A DNA stretch of 64,000 bases from Candidatus Endomicrobiellum trichonymphae (lineage in GTDB: Bacteria > Elusimicrobiota > Endomicrobiia > Endomicrobiales > Endomicrobiaceae). The notes beneath the pieces were generated by a model, which saw only the letters and a list, made by a program, of their open reading frames with translations, had not been told where the DNA came from and did no database searches. Where the stretch lies: the NCBI RefSeq assembly GCF_002355835.1, contig NZ_AP017459.1, positions 620,001-684,000 on the forward strand, in the 5' to 3' direction. The position numbers were made by a program, and so were the translations under genes. Of this stretch, positions 1 through 10,215 are shown piece by piece (the stretch's first letter is position 1; each line of letters opens with the position of its first letter).

Positions 1-608
1 ATTACTTATATGGAACCCTTGATTCAAAATCAACAGATGGCATAACCATCGATGTTAACGGCATCGGTTATGAAATATCAGTCCCGATTTCAACTTTTTT
101 AAAACTTCCTGAAACTAGAAATCCGATAAAAATATATATAGTTGAATCTACCGCGGGAATGTATGGCGGAGTTATCTCTTTGTACGGTTTTTTTACAATA
201 GAAGAAAGAGAGATGTATCTTCTCATAAAAGATAAAGTTCATGGAATCGGTGCCAAAAAAGCTATGGAATATACCGACAAAATTTCCAAATCTTTTGCGA
301 ATTTCAAAACTGCGATAATTTCAAAAAATCCGTCAATGCTAAATGAAATATTTGGTTTTACAAAAAAAACTGCGGACAAACTTATTGTCGCTTTAAAAGA
401 CAAAATATCCACAGTAAATGTTTTAAACAAAGAAAAACAGACAGGTGCAGAGACAATTAAAAATACTATGGTTTCGGAAGCCATAGCAGGTCTTATAACT
501 TTGGGGTACAAAATGCAGCAGGCAAGAGTTGCAGTAACCAATGTTTACGAAAACAATGAAAATATTACTCTGGAAGACTTAATAAAAAAATCTCTGCAGT
601 ATTTATAA
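1..608 (+). CDS. ruvA: Holliday junction branch migration protein RuvA, 5' end cut by window
   Basis: RuvA is the tetrameric Holliday-junction-binding subunit that loads the RuvB motor during recombinational repair. The reading frame is open from position 3 with no stop, so the start lies just outside the window and the first visible ATG at 159 is internal. The N-terminal OB-fold signature is clear (YGTLDSKS, DVNGIGYEISVP, then SLYGFFTIEEREMY), followed by helix-hairpin-helix motifs (KVHGIGAKKAMEY, IFGFTKKTADKLIVALK) and a C-terminal domain III that would bind RuvB. About 200 codons are visible, the normal length. The usual partner ruvB is 1.2 kb downstream instead of adjacent, because a methylase remnant sits between them. 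Confidence 0.93.
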   Translation, partial: YLYGTLDSKSTDGITIDVNGIGYEISVPISTFLKLPETRNPIKIYIVESTAGMYGGVISLYGFFTIEEREMYLLIKDKVHGIGAKKAMEYTDKISKSFANFKTAIISKNPSMLNEIFGFTKKTADKLIVALKDKISTVNVLNKEKQTGAETIKNTMVSEAIAGLITLGYKMQQARVAVTNVYENNENITLEDLIKKSLQYL

Positions 609-681
609 CCTGAAAATATCTCATTCTCAAAACTTATTATTTGAAATTTGTTTTTGTTATTTTAAAAAGTAAAAGAACACA

Positions 682-1727
682 GTGAAGTCATTGCTTATGA
701 CTACGATTGTTAGACAATCTGATTTAGCGCAGGCATTTGAAGAAGTGAAGGACGAGTATGTTAAAAAAGAACCAAAAACAAAAGAAGAAATTGAAAAAGC
801 GTTGAAGAAATATCCGGGACCAAAAAAACTTGCGCTACCCAAGGGTTCAGACGTCGATACTGTTGACAAGCTATTCAGCGACATACAAATGGTGCGGCTT
901 GCGTTATTAAAATCAATAATAAAAAAGCAGAAAAATGAAAATATTAAAAGTTCATTATTATTGATGTTTTCAGGACTGGTCACAAGAGTTAATTTAACTT
1001 ATCATGCTTCAAGCTATGTAAAAACAGAAAATGGCGGCAATGTTGCTGCATTTCAGTATTATCGATATAGGATAGCTCCAGTTCCTAAAGATGTGAATTT
1101 CATTAAAACTTTTGAACTTCGCTATAAAAAGGTAAGCGAGGCAAAAAAAGAAATGGAATATTTTATAAATGATAAAACAATTTCAAACGTACAGATTTTA
1201 AAAGGTACGGCGGCAGATTTATCTTTTTGGGATAATGAAAGCGAATTTAGGTATGGATATAGCTGATATAGTTACGCAGACGATAGAGGGGATAATTGCA
1301 AAAAACAATGGCGCAACTTTAGAACAGATAAACGACGAGTTAATTATTAAGGGACTGGAGCTTGGTTTTCTTGATTTGTTAAAGAAGGAATATTCAGATC
1401 TTACGACTTTGCTTCGTGAAAGTTTTGACTACGACGAACAAACAAAAATTTTTACAATAAAAGAGAATGCAAAATTTCAGACGCATATTGACGTTAAATT
1501 GCGTATTAGATATTACCTAATTAGCTATCTGCGCAGAATGGAAAGAGAAAAAAGAAATCCGACTTTTGACGAAACAGTGTTACATATATTGCCGCTTTTG
1601 AAAAACGGTGTAACGACTGAAAATCAAACTATATTGAACGTACTTGAAGATTATTGCCGATGAAGTAGGTAACAACGACTGGAAACTTAAACAAGATGGA
1701 CAGCTTTCATTGAGCGGGCTGTACTGA
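682..1727 (+). pseudogene. Broken DNA (adenine) methyltransferase remnant between ruvA and ruvB
   Basis: Two overlapping open stretches in different frames (682-1266 and 1235-1663), plus a third-frame tail, read as consecutive pieces of one large DNA methyltransferase. Piece 1 carries the conserved region around LLMFSGLVTRVN and NVQILKGTAADLSFWDNES. The catalytic DPPY that should follow directly is missing, consistent with an internal deletion near 1240. Piece 2 is the helical C-terminal region. The tail (DEVGNNDWKLKQDGQLSL, about 1660-1715) is in another frame and ends at TGA 1725-1727. The N-terminal part of the family is also absent. The target sequence is unknown. The wreck is stranded between two recombination genes and has no intact restriction partner in the window. 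Confidence 0.7.
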
Positions 1728-1772
1728 TATAGACGACAATTACGTTCTGAGAGTACTTAAAAGGGTTAAATT

Positions 1773-2795
1773 ATGAACGAAATAAAAAGAATTGTAGAAG
1801 GTTCAAAACTTACTGAAGAAAACAGAATAGAAAATTCTTTAAGACCTCAGATTCTTGACGATTTTATAGGTCAGGATAAACTCAAAAATAATCTTAAAAT
1901 TTTTATAGAAGCTGCAAAAAAAAGACATGAAGCTTTAGATCACTGCTTGTTTTATGCGCCACACGGACTAGGCAAAACAACTCTTTCTCATATAATCGCA
2001 AAAGAAATGGGCTGTAATTTGAGAATAACGTCGGGACCGGTTTTAGAAAGGGTCGGAGATTTGGCGGCAATACTGACAAATCTTTCTGACGGCGATGTTT
2101 TTTTTATAGATGAAATCCACAGAATGAATCACTTTGTCGAAGAATCTTTATATCCGGTTATGGAGGACTTTGAACTTGATATTATAATAGGACAAGGTCC
2201 TTCAGCGAGAACAATCAAACTACCAGTTCCACGCTTTACGTTGATAGGCGCAACAACAAGGGCAGGACTTTTATCAAGCCCTTTGAGAGATAGATTTGGG
2301 ATTATAGAGCATCTTGATTTCTACGCTATAAAAGAACTTGAGCATATAGTTAACCGCTCTGCGGCAATAATGAACATTGGTGTTGACGAAGATGCGGGCA
2401 AAGAAATCGCAAGACGCTCAAGAGGAACGCCAAGAATAGTAAACAGGCTTTTAAAAAGAGTAAGAGATTTTGCCGAAGTAAGAGGCGGCAAAATTACGCA
2501 TGCAATAGCAAAAGAAGCGCTGAATGCTTTGGAAGTCGACAGTGCGGGACTGGATAAAATAGACAGACTTATTCTTACCGTTTTAATTGAGAAATTCGGC
2601 GGCGGTCCCGTAGGTATTGATACTATTGCAACAGCCGTAGCGGAAGAGTCGGATACTATAACTGACGTCTATGAGCCGTATCTTATACAATCAGGTTTTG
2701 TAGCAAGAACGCCAAGAGGCAGAGTTGTTACCTCAGACGGATACAAACATATAGGCATTGATCCTCCAAAAAACTCCCAAAGAGAGCTTTTGTGA
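1773..2795 (+). CDS. ruvB: Holliday junction branch migration ATPase RuvB
   Basis: AAA+ hexameric motor that drives branch migration with RuvA; 340 residues, full length. Visible motifs: Walker A GLGKTTLS (about residues 65-72), Walker [11 protein letters not shown], sensor 1 [18 protein letters not shown] with the arginine finger, sensor 2 [15 protein letters not shown], and a C-terminal winged helix ending in [11 protein letters not shown]. The residues just before the P-loop lysine read APHGLGKT where most RuvB proteins have GPPGLGKT, a noticeable substitution, but the catalytic Lys-Thr is kept. An AAGGG-like ribosome site precedes the ATG. The queH remnant begins immediately after it, suggesting a former ruvA-ruvB-queH-spoIID-queA operon. 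Confidence 0.96.
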   Translation: MNEIKRIVEGSKLTEENRIENSLRPQILDDFIGQDKLKNNLKIFIEAAKKRHEALDHCLFYAPHGLGKTTLSHIIAKEMGCNLRITSGPVLERVGDLAAILTNLSDGDVFFIDEIHRMNHFVEESLYPVMEDFELDIIIGQGPSARTIKLPVPRFTLIGATTRAGLLSSPLRDRFGIIEHLDFYAIKELEHIVNRSAAIMNIGVDEDAGKEIARRSRGTPRIVNRLLKRVRDFAEVRGGKITHAIAKEALNALEVDSAGLDKIDRLILTVLIEKFGGGPVGIDTIATAVAEESDTITDVYEPYLIQSGFVARTPRGRVVTSDGYKHIGIDPPKNSQRELL

Positions 2796-2796
2796 A

Positions 2797-3316
2797 GTGA
2801 AAAAGAAAGTTTTACTTCATATCTGTTGCGATCCATATTCGGCATCCGCAGTAAAAATGTTCTGTGACGGATATAATATTTTTTCTATTGGTATAATCCC
2901 AATATTTACAGCGAGCAGGAATATAAAAACAGAAAAGAGGCGGCGGTAAAGTACGCAGAAGAACTAAACGTTCCATTTTATGAAGAAATGTGTTTTTTTA
3001 TAACTATGGCAAATGGAAAATAAAAGTTCTGAAAAATGCAACATTTGCTATACATTAAAACTAGAAAAAACCGCAATGTTTGCACGGCAAAATAAATTTG
3101 ATTTTTTTCCACTTTGCTTCTTTCAAGCCCCTTACCAAAAACATGACTTAATAAAACAAACTGTCGGCAATTTTGCCTATAAATAAAATATATGATAAAT
3201 TTCTTATATGATGATTTCAGAATATGGTTTATGAAAGTAAAAATTCTTTAAGGCAAAAAGGGTATTATATAAAATATTGCGGTTGCAATAAATCACTAAA
3301 CAAAAGGTTAAAGTAA
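2797..3316 (+). pseudogene. queH: Broken epoxyqueuosine reductase QueH (DUF208)
   Basis: QueH reduces epoxyqueuosine to queuosine at the tRNA wobble position, the last step of queuosine synthesis. Reading across frames from a GTG at 2797 recovers nearly the whole family: KKVLLHICCDPYSA, EYKNRKEAAVKYAEELNVPF, KCNICYTLKLEKTA, SPYQKHDLIKQTVGNFAY, and YCGCNKSLNKRLK ending at TAA 3314-3316. All cysteine motifs (HICC, CNIC, CGC) are still recognisable, but at least three frameshifts (near 2895, 3000 and 3100) and an in-frame stop prevent a full product. Decay is therefore recent. queA, the preceding pathway step, is also broken 1.2 kb downstream. Confidence 0.85.
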
Positions 3317-3420
3317 AAAAAGTCTGGGGTCGTCCTGGCACTGCGCAATAATGAAAGAATCAGGGAAGACAGAGTGCTTCAAAGCCCTGTTTTTTCACTA
3401 TGGCATATTAACGAAATCAA

Positions 3421-4545
3421 ATGAACATTAAAGGTTTATTACTATTTATTGTCTTTTTTTTATGCTGTAACATATATGCATCATACGACGCGCAAGAAAC
3501 CATAAATGTCGGCATAATACTTAATACCTCTTCTTTTACAACAGGCAGTTTAGAGGATTTTTTTATCTCTGACGCATCAAATAAAAAATTAAGACTTACT
3601 AAAGGCACTGTTGAAGTTTTATGTTCTGAAGAAGGCATCAGCATAAAAAAACATCTTTTGTCACCGCCTGTAAAAATAGAATCTTCAAACGGCCGCATTT
3701 TTGCTAATTCCAAACTCTATAGAGGATATCTAATGATAATAAAATCAGAGAATAAAATGAATATTATTAATGTTTTGCCCATAGAAGATTATATAAAAAG
3801 CGTTTTGCCTAAAGAAGCAGTAGCTAACTGGAACATAGAAGCCTTAAAATCTCAAGCTGTAATAAGCAGAACATACGCGATTACAAATTTAAACAAACAT
3901 TCGTCTCAAGGATTTGATATATGTTCTACAACTCATTGTCAGGTTTACGATGGTGCCAGCGTTGAAGTCGACTCCTGCAATAAAGCAGTTTTAGAAACTC
4001 AATGCAAAGTTTTAAGCTATGACGGAAAATTTGCACAGACTGTTTTCCATGCAAACTGCGGCGGACATACCGAAGATCCAAAATATATATGGAATTGGAA
4101 AGATATGCCTCCGTACTTAAAAGGGGTAAAATGCGGTTATTGCGATACGGCTCCGCATACAAAATGGGAAAAAACGTTGGATGAAAGTTTTATAAGAAAA
4201 CAACTTTCAAATAATAACATCGGAAAAATTAAAAGTATCAAAATCAAAGGAAAAACTCCCACAGGTGCCGCAAAGGAATTAAAAATAACACACTCAAAAG
4301 GAGAAGTTACATTAAACGCCTATCAATTTCGTCTCGCGGTTGACACATGGTATATAAAAAGCCACACTTTCGACTTTATAAAAACAGACGGCAATAAATT
4401 TTATTTTAAAGGCAGAGGGTGGGGACATAAAGTAGGCTTATGCCAATGGGGTGCTAAAGGTATGGCGGAAAAAGGCAAAACCTACAAAGAGATTTTAGCT
4501 CATTTTTATCCCGGAACAACAATTAAAAAGGTTGTTTATAAATGA
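3421..4545 (+). CDS. SpoIID/LytB-domain protein, exported
   Basis: 374 residues with an N-terminal hydrophobic signal segment (MNIKGLLLFIVFFLCC), so exported or lipid-anchored. The SpoIID/LytB domain is complete: LPIEDYIKSVLPKEA, the ALKSQAVISRTYA block, a cysteine-containing middle (CGGHTEDPKY, CGYCDTAPH), and the C-terminal GRGWGHKVGLCQWGAKGMA followed by ILAHFYPGTTIKKV. In Bacillus SpoIID is a lytic transglycosylase/amidase partner in peptidoglycan remodelling; in non-sporulating Gram-negatives the role is taken to be cell-wall remodelling. It lies intact between two broken queuosine genes and its stop overlaps the queA start by 4 nt, so selection has kept it while both neighbours died. 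Confidence 0.9.
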   Translation: MNIKGLLLFIVFFLCCNIYASYDAQETINVGIILNTSSFTTGSLEDFFISDASNKKLRLTKGTVEVLCSEEGISIKKHLLSPPVKIESSNGRIFANSKLYRGYLMIIKSENKMNIINVLPIEDYIKSVLPKEAVANWNIEALKSQAVISRTYAITNLNKHSSQGFDICSTTHCQVYDGASVEVDSCNKAVLETQCKVLSYDGKFAQTVFHANCGGHTEDPKYIWNWKDMPPYLKGVKCGYCDTAPHTKWEKTLDESFIRKQLSNNNIGKIKSIKIKGKTPTGAAKELKITHSKGEVTLNAYQFRLAVDTWYIKSHTFDFIKTDGNKFYFKGRGWGHKVGLCQWGAKGMAEKGKTYKEILAHFYPGTTIKKVVYK

Positions 4546-5330
4546 CATACAAGGAAGATCTTTTATTTAATTATGATTATGAAATTCCGGAAGAGTTAAT
4601 TGCACATGCACAAAAACCGGTTGAAAATAGACAGGATTCAAAACTTTTTGTCGTCAACAGGAAAACGCAAAAATTTTGTCACAGAAAATTTTCTGACGTT
4701 GTCGAATATTTCAGCACCGGCGACTGTCTTATAATCAATATTACAAAAGTTGTTCCGTCAAGGCTTTTCGGCAGAAAAAAAGCGGAGGGAAAGTAGAAAT
4801 ACTATTTCTTGATCCATGTCAAAAAGATGAACACTATAAAGTTTTGATAAAACCAAAGCATATTTTGAAAATGGTTATGAATGCGAGATAATGTCAAAAA
4901 CAGAACCAGGTGAAACTATAGTTAAATTTAACAAGCCTGGAATTTTACAGGAACATGGTATTATGCCGCTGCCACCCAAAAGAAAAGGCAGACTTGCGCG
5001 GAAACTATCAGACTTTGATAGACCAACAAAAGGTATCAAACAGTTTACGCCAAAACTTTAGGCGCTATTGCAGCTCCTACAGCAGGTCTCCACTTTACCG
5101 AAAATATTTTAAAATTTTTTAAAGAAAAAGGCATAAATATTGCGACGCTAACTCTTCATGCGAGATGGGAAACTTTTAAATATATAACTGCTCTTAATAT
5201 TCCCAAATTAACACCTCTTATTATAATGGCAAGCGCTTTTTCTTCAAGAGAAATTATGCTCAAGGCTTACAAGGAAGCCGTAAAAAAATATAGATTCTTT
5301 TCCTATGGTGATTCAATGCTCATCTTATAG
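4542..5330 (+). pseudogene. queA: Broken S-adenosylmethionine:tRNA ribosyltransferase-isomerase QueA
   Basis: QueA transfers and isomerises the ribosyl of AdoMet onto preQ1-tRNA to make epoxyqueuosine. The first 84 codons (YDYEIPEELIAHAQKPVENR, LFGRKK) are intact to a TAG near 4794. Beyond it, shifted frames recover KVEILFLDPCQ, NKPGILQEHGIMPLPP, GAIAAPTAGLHFTENILKFF, and the C-terminus MASAFSSREIMLKAYKEAV then YRFFSYGDSML, ending at TAG 5328-5330. The segment between TFKYI and LNIPKL (near 5185) is much shorter than in the family, so an internal deletion removed the TTSVRTLE region. The product would be non-functional. Confidence 0.88.
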
Positions 5331-5440
5331 CACAATCATCACGACAAATACACTCACATCACATAATATAAATCCAAGCAGTACAGGATTTGTAAAATAA
5401 TGCAATTTAATGTACAATTTTAATATAATATTGTAAAAGA
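5331..5440. other. AT-rich spacer after queA remnant
   Basis: No coding potential seen. It holds the end of the queA wreck and leads into the hairpin at 5441. An AT-rich stretch (TTTAATATAATATTG near 5418-5433) could serve as part of a promoter, but no convincing -35/-10 pair can be assigned. Confidence 0.4.
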
Positions 5441-5487
5441 AAATTTGCGGCACGGTATGGGTCAATGCCGAATGTCGCAAATTTTTT
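5441..5487 (+). terminator. Strong hairpin plus T-run upstream of leuA (terminator or leucine attenuator)
   Basis: Arms AAATTTGCG (5441-5449) and CGCAAATTT (5476-5484) are perfect complements. The stem continues inward with GCA/TGT and CGGTA/TGCCG pairs around a loop near 5458-5465, with two unpaired A residues at 5471-5472, and is followed by a run of T. This is a Rho-independent terminator shape. It lies about 140 nt before the leuA start, so it either ends transcription from the ruv-spoIID side or acts as an attenuator of the leu operon. No leucine-codon-rich leader peptide was recognised before it, so simple termination is the safer reading. Confidence 0.65.
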
Positions 5488-5628
5488 ATAATATATGCAT
5501 AAACATAAAAATGAAAACAAAAATGATTATAAAAACATTATCAAAACTAAATGATATTTTAAAGTATTGGCAACTTAGTCTGTGATTATTTTTGTAATAC
5601 TAAAAAAATAATTATGAGAGAAATAAAA

Positions 5629-7179
5629 ATGGAAAAAGACACTATAATATTTTTTGATACAACATTAAGAGACGGAGAACAATCGCCGGGCGCAAGTATG
5701 AATTTAAAAGAAAAACTGCTTGTTGCAAACCAGCTTGCGGCTTTGGGCGTCGATGTTATTGAAGCAGGATTTCCAATTTCCAGTCAGGGAGACTTCGAAG
5801 CTGTAAAAACAATATCGCAGCAGATTAAAACATCTTCAATCGCAGGGCTGTGCAGAGCTTCCGAAAAAGATATTACTACATGCTGGAATGCCGTAAAATA
5901 TGCAAAAAAGCCCAGAATACACATATTTTTAGCAACTTCCGATTTACATATTGAAAAGAAGCTCCAAAAAACCAGGGCACAAATATTAGATATGGCTGTA
6001 AAAACCATTAAATATGGAAAAAGTTTATGTAAAGACGTAGAATTTTCAGCTGAGGACGCAGGAAGATCTGATATGGATTTTTTGTGTAAAGTTGTAGAAG
6101 CTGTTATAGATGCAGGCGCGACTACAGTAAATATTCCTGACACGGTAGGCTATACAACTCCTATTGAATTCGGCAATAAAATAGCTGAAATTAAGAGAAG
6201 AGTTCCCAATGTAAATAAAGCAATTATAAGCGTTCATTGTCATAATGATTTAGGTCTTGCGGTTGCAAATTCTTTATCTGCAATCGAAAATGGTGCAAGG
6301 CAGATTGAATGCACAATTAACGGTATAGGGGAAAGAGCAGGAAATACATCCCTTGAAGAAATTGCAATGACATTGAAAGTAAGACATCATTACTACAACG
6401 TGAAACATACACTTAAGACAAACGAATTATACAATACAAGCAAGCTTGTTTCAAGGTTAACCGGAATTTTAGTGCAGGTAAACAAAGCTGTTGTCGGAGC
6501 AAACGCTTTTGCTCACGAATCTGGAATTCATCAAGACGGAGTTCTTAAAGCAAGGGAAACTTATGAAATTATGAGTCCTGCCGATGTAGGTGTTCCCGAA
6601 AGTTTGTTGGTCTTAGGCAAACACTCAGGCAGACATGCATTTTTTAAAAGAATTAAAGATTTAGGCTATAAATTAGATGAGAAAACCTTAGAACATCTAT
6701 TTGAAAAATTTAAAATTCTAGCTGACAAAAAGAAAACAGTTTTTGATGATGACATAATTGCTCTAATTGAGGAAGATACCTCTTCGGGAAAAGAGACTTT
6801 TATTTTGAATTACTTAAGCGCTACCTCAGGCACCGGAACAATACCTACAGCAACTGTAAAAATATCAAAAAGCGAAGGCAACAAAAAAACAAAATCCATA
6901 ACTTTACAGGCAGCAGCCTGCGGTTCAGGACCTGTTGATGCGACATATAAAGCAATAGATAAAATAATAAATATGGATATTAAACTTACGGATTTCTCAT
7001 TAAGATCCGTTTCTTCAGGAGAAGATGCCCTCGGAGAGGTTGTTTTAAAAGCAGAATATAAAGGAACGATTTATTCAGGCAAAGGAACTTCAACGGATAT
7101 AATTGAGGCAAGCGCAAAAGCTTATATACAGGCAATTAATAAAGCAAAATTATTTTATGACAATAAAAAGGGGAAATAA
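5629..7179 (+). CDS. leuA: 2-isopropylmalate synthase
   Basis: First committed step of leucine synthesis: 2-oxoisovalerate plus acetyl-CoA to 2-isopropylmalate. The TIM-barrel catalytic domain shows [14 protein letters not shown] near the N-terminus and the metal-binding [26 protein letters not shown] and [12 protein letters not shown] follow. The C-terminal third is the leucine-responsive regulatory domain. An ATG at 5614 is in frame, but GAGAG lies between it and the ATG at 5629 at ribosome-site spacing, so the second start (516 aa) is preferred. It heads leuA-leuC-leuD-leuB-asd, with 3 nt to leuC. Confidence 0.95.
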   Translation: MEKDTIIFFDTTLRDGEQSPGASMNLKEKLLVANQLAALGVDVIEAGFPISSQGDFEAVKTISQQIKTSSIAGLCRASEKDITTCWNAVKYAKKPRIHIFLATSDLHIEKKLQKTRAQILDMAVKTIKYGKSLCKDVEFSAEDAGRSDMDFLCKVVEAVIDAGATTVNIPDTVGYTTPIEFGNKIAEIKRRVPNVNKAIISVHCHNDLGLAVANSLSAIENGARQIECTINGIGERAGNTSLEEIAMTLKVRHHYYNVKHTLKTNELYNTSKLVSRLTGILVQVNKAVVGANAFAHESGIHQDGVLKARETYEIMSPADVGVPESLLVLGKHSGRHAFFKRIKDLGYKLDEKTLEHLFEKFKILADKKKTVFDDDIIALIEEDTSSGKETFILNYLSATSGTGTIPTATVKISKSEGNKKTKSITLQAAACGSGPVDATYKAIDKIINMDIKLTDFSLRSVSSGEDALGEVVLKAEYKGTIYSGKGTSTDIIEASAKAYIQAINKAKLFYDNKKGK

Positions 7180-7182
7180 TAA

Positions 7183-8445
7183 ATGGGCAATACTATTACA
7201 GAAAAAATATTGGCCTCACACTGCGGAAAAAAAGTTGTTGAGCCCGGTGAGTTTATAGAGCCAAAAATTGATATAGCTCTTTCAAACGATGTTACGGCGC
7301 CTTTGGCAGTAAAAGAATTTAGAAAAACAGGAATAAAAAAGGTTTTTGATAAAAACAAAATAGCTTTAGTTATGGATCATTTTACGCCCAATAAAGATAT
7401 TTTAAGTGCAGAACACGTCAAATTTGTAAGAGAATTCGCAAAAGAGCATAAAATAAAACATTACTACGAAGGCGGAAATGTAGGTGTAGAACATGCCTTG
7501 CTTCCTGAAAAAGGCATTGTAGTTCCGGGAGATGTTATTATAGGTGCAGATTCACATACGTGTACTTACGGAGCATTAGGAGCATTTTCAACGGGAGGAG
7601 GTTCAACAGACATTGCAGCCGCTATGGCAACCGGAAAAATATGGTTTAAAGTTCCCAATTCAATTAAGTTTATTTTAAACAGAAAATTAAATAAATGGGT
7701 AAGCGGCAAAGATATTATACTTTATATAATCGGACTCATCGGCGTCGACGGAGCACTTTATAACTCAATGGAGTTCGACGGTCCTTTATGTAAAAAACTC
7801 ACAATGGCTGACAGATTTACGATAACTAATATGGCTATTGAAGCAGGCGGGAAAAACGGTATTTTTACGCCTGACGGAACCACCGAAAATTATGTGGCAA
7901 AAAGAGCACAAAGAAAATACAAATTTTATATAAGCGATAAAGATGCGAAATATTTAAAAATATATGAAATAGACTGCAGTAAAATTTTACCCCAAGTATC
8001 AATGCCTTTTTTACCATCAAATACTAAAGCCGTAAAAGATATTAAAAAAACTTATATAGATCAGGTCGTAATAGGTTCTTGTACTAACGGCAGAATTGAG
8101 GATTTAAGAGTTGCAGCATCGATTATAAAGAAAGGCAAAAAAGTAAATTCTAATGTTAGAACGCTTATAATCCCTGCTACGCCGGAAGTTTACTCTCAAG
8201 CTTTAGATGAAGGACTACTCAGGATATTTATGGACGCCGGAGCCATAATTTCTGCACCGACGTGCGGACCTTGTCTTGGCGGACATATGGGAATACTCGC
8301 ATCAGGGGAAAAGTGCGCTTCAACTACAAATAGAAATTTTAGAGGAAGAATGGGACATGTTGAATCTCAGTTATTTTTGGTAAACCCAGCGGTAGCGGCA
8401 GCATCAGCAATAAAAGGCTATATAGCATCACCGGATGAGATTTAA
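7183..8445 (+). CDS. leuC: 3-isopropylmalate dehydratase large subunit
   Basis: Aconitase-family [4Fe-4S] enzyme converting 2- to 3-isopropylmalate, acting with LeuD. The 420-residue length is typical of the archaeal/short bacterial type rather than the roughly 466-residue enterobacterial LeuC. Cluster ligands are visible at GSCTNGR (about residue 295-301) and in the [10 protein letters not shown] block; [22 protein letters not shown] is the substrate/cluster region (quoted here as two parts: [12 protein letters not shown] and [10 protein letters not shown]). It follows leuA by 3 nt, so the two are co-translated. All expected catalytic residues appear present. Confidence 0.95.
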   Translation: MGNTITEKILASHCGKKVVEPGEFIEPKIDIALSNDVTAPLAVKEFRKTGIKKVFDKNKIALVMDHFTPNKDILSAEHVKFVREFAKEHKIKHYYEGGNVGVEHALLPEKGIVVPGDVIIGADSHTCTYGALGAFSTGGGSTDIAAAMATGKIWFKVPNSIKFILNRKLNKWVSGKDIILYIIGLIGVDGALYNSMEFDGPLCKKLTMADRFTITNMAIEAGGKNGIFTPDGTTENYVAKRAQRKYKFYISDKDAKYLKIYEIDCSKILPQVSMPFLPSNTKAVKDIKKTYIDQVVIGSCTNGRIEDLRVAASIIKKGKKVNSNVRTLIIPATPEVYSQALDEGLLRIFMDAGAIISAPTCGPCLGGHMGILASGEKCASTTNRNFRGRMGHVESQLFLVNPAVAAASAIKGYIASPDEI

Positions 8446-8532
8446 TGCGAAACCCAGCAAAAAAAATGAATTACTACTGAAATGATAATTAAATCGAAAG
8501 CCCTAAAATCAAAAAGGAGCACAAGGAGCACT

Positions 8533-9030
8533 ATGATGATGTCTGACATAATTCTAAAAGGTAAAGTTCATAAATACGGTTCAAACGTAAACACAGACGA
8601 AATAATACCAGCAAGATATTTAAATACAACAGATCCTGCAATACTTTCAAAATACTGTATGGAAGATATAGATAAAAATTTCGTAAAGAATGTAAAAGCA
8701 GGAGATATAATAGTTGCAGAAAATAATTTTGGATGCGGATCTTCAAGAGAACATGCGCCGATAGCAATTAAAGCTTCAGGCATTTCAGCCGTAATAGCAA
8801 ACTCTTTTGCAAGAATATTTTTTAGAAATTCAATAAATATAGGACTTCCGATTTTGGAATCCCAGAAAGCTGTAAAAGCAATAGAAAATGGCGACGCTGT
8901 TGAAATAAATTTAACCAAAGGCATTATAAAAAATATAACTAAAAATGAGTCCTATCAGTCTCAGCCTTTTCCCGAATTTATGCAGAAAGTCATAAAATCC
9001 GGTGGACTTTTGGGATATATAAAAAGCTGA
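8533..9030 (+). CDS. leuD: 3-isopropylmalate dehydratase small subunit
   Basis: Swivelling-domain partner of LeuC. Motifs: [20 protein letters not shown] at the N-terminus and [12 protein letters not shown] in the active-site loop, ending at 165 residues, the normal size for the short LeuD type. The frame is open further upstream to 8482, but an ATGATGATG cluster at 8533-8541 is preceded by AAGGAG (8523-8528), and conservation begins just after it, so the start is in that cluster. A second AAGGAG copy nine bases further up makes an unusual tandem ribosome-binding site. Confidence 0.93.
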   Translation: MMMSDIILKGKVHKYGSNVNTDEIIPARYLNTTDPAILSKYCMEDIDKNFVKNVKAGDIIVAENNFGCGSSREHAPIAIKASGISAVIANSFARIFFRNSINIGLPILESQKAVKAIENGDAVEINLTKGIIKNITKNESYQSQPFPEFMQKVIKSGGLLGYIKS

Positions 9031-9074
9031 TATAAAAATCTTAAAATAATAATTAAGTAAGGAGACTATGTGAG

Positions 9075-10136
9075 ATGTCTAAAACTTATAAAATAGCGAT
9101 TATTCCCGGCGACGGGACAGGCCCAGAAGTAATAAAAGAAGGTATAAAAATAATTGAAACTGCGGCAAAAAAAAATGATTTTAAACTTGATTTTACAGAC
9201 TATGATCTCGGCGGACAGAGATATTTAAAAACAGGCGAAATTCTTCCAGAAAGCGTTATAGAAGAGTTTAAAAAATTCGATGCAATGTATTTAGGGGCAA
9301 TAGGACATCCCGACGTAAAACCGGGAATTCTCGAAAAAGGCATTCTTTTAAAACTTCGTTTTGAACTCGATCAGTATATAAATCTGCGTCCGGTCAAACT
9401 TTATCCCAATGTCGAAACTCCTTTAAAGGATAAGAAACCCGAAGATATAGACATGGTAATTGTTCGCGAAAATACTGAAGGTTTATACACAGGAGCAGGC
9501 GGATTTCTTAAGAAAGACACGCCACAGGAAGTAGCAATCCAAGAATCTATAAATACAAGATTTGGCATTGAGAGATGTATACGTTATGCATTTAAACTTA
9601 CCCAAAATAGAGCAAAAAATAATAAACTGACCTTGTGCGGCAAAACAAATGTTCTAACTTATGCCTCAGATTTATGGCAGCGGACTTTCAATGCTGTTGC
9701 AAAAGAATATCCGCAGCTAAAAAGCGATTATGTAAATGTCGATGCAACATGTATGTGGTTTGTAAAAAATCCCGAATGGTTTGATGTCGTTGTCACCGAT
9801 AATCTTTTCGGCGACATTATTACGGATTTAGCCGCTATGATTCAGGGCGGTATGGGTGTTGCGGCAGGAGGAAATATCAATCCCGAAGGTGTGTCAATGT
9901 TTGAACCTATGGGCGGATCCGCTCCTAAATATACGGGATTAAACATAATAAACCCCATAGCAAGCATCAATGCAGGTGCAATGATGCTTGAAAAAATCGG
10001 CGAATCTAAAGCTGCAAAAGATATAGATAATGCGGTTATCAAAGCTTTGGAATTAGGTAAAATTAAAAGCATGTCGGCCGGGAAAATGGGACTTTCAACA
10101 ACAGAAGTCGGTGATTTAATCGCTTCATTCATATAA
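9075..10136 (+). CDS. leuB: 3-isopropylmalate dehydrogenase (isocitrate/isopropylmalate dehydrogenase family)
   Basis: NAD-dependent oxidative decarboxylation of 3-isopropylmalate. Motifs: [15 protein letters not shown] at the N-terminus, [30 protein letters not shown], the metal-binding [17 protein letters not shown], and [18 protein letters not shown] in the cofactor loop. At 353 residues it is the compact form also used for homoisocitrate or isocitrate in some lineages, but the leuACD neighbourhood makes the leucine assignment secure. A GGAGACT ribosome site sits before the ATG. Confidence 0.93.
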   Translation: MSKTYKIAIIPGDGTGPEVIKEGIKIIETAAKKNDFKLDFTDYDLGGQRYLKTGEILPESVIEEFKKFDAMYLGAIGHPDVKPGILEKGILLKLRFELDQYINLRPVKLYPNVETPLKDKKPEDIDMVIVRENTEGLYTGAGGFLKKDTPQEVAIQESINTRFGIERCIRYAFKLTQNRAKNNKLTLCGKTNVLTYASDLWQRTFNAVAKEYPQLKSDYVNVDATCMWFVKNPEWFDVVVTDNLFGDIITDLAAMIQGGMGVAAGGNINPEGVSMFEPMGGSAPKYTGLNIINPIASINAGAMMLEKIGESKAAKDIDNAVIKALELGKIKSMSAGKMGLSTTEVGDLIASFI

Positions 10137-10215
10137 CCTGTAAACTAATTTTGTGTAAAAATACACTCTTCAAGTACTAATTTAGTTGCTTATCTTAAAA
10201 TCGCAGAGGAAAGAA

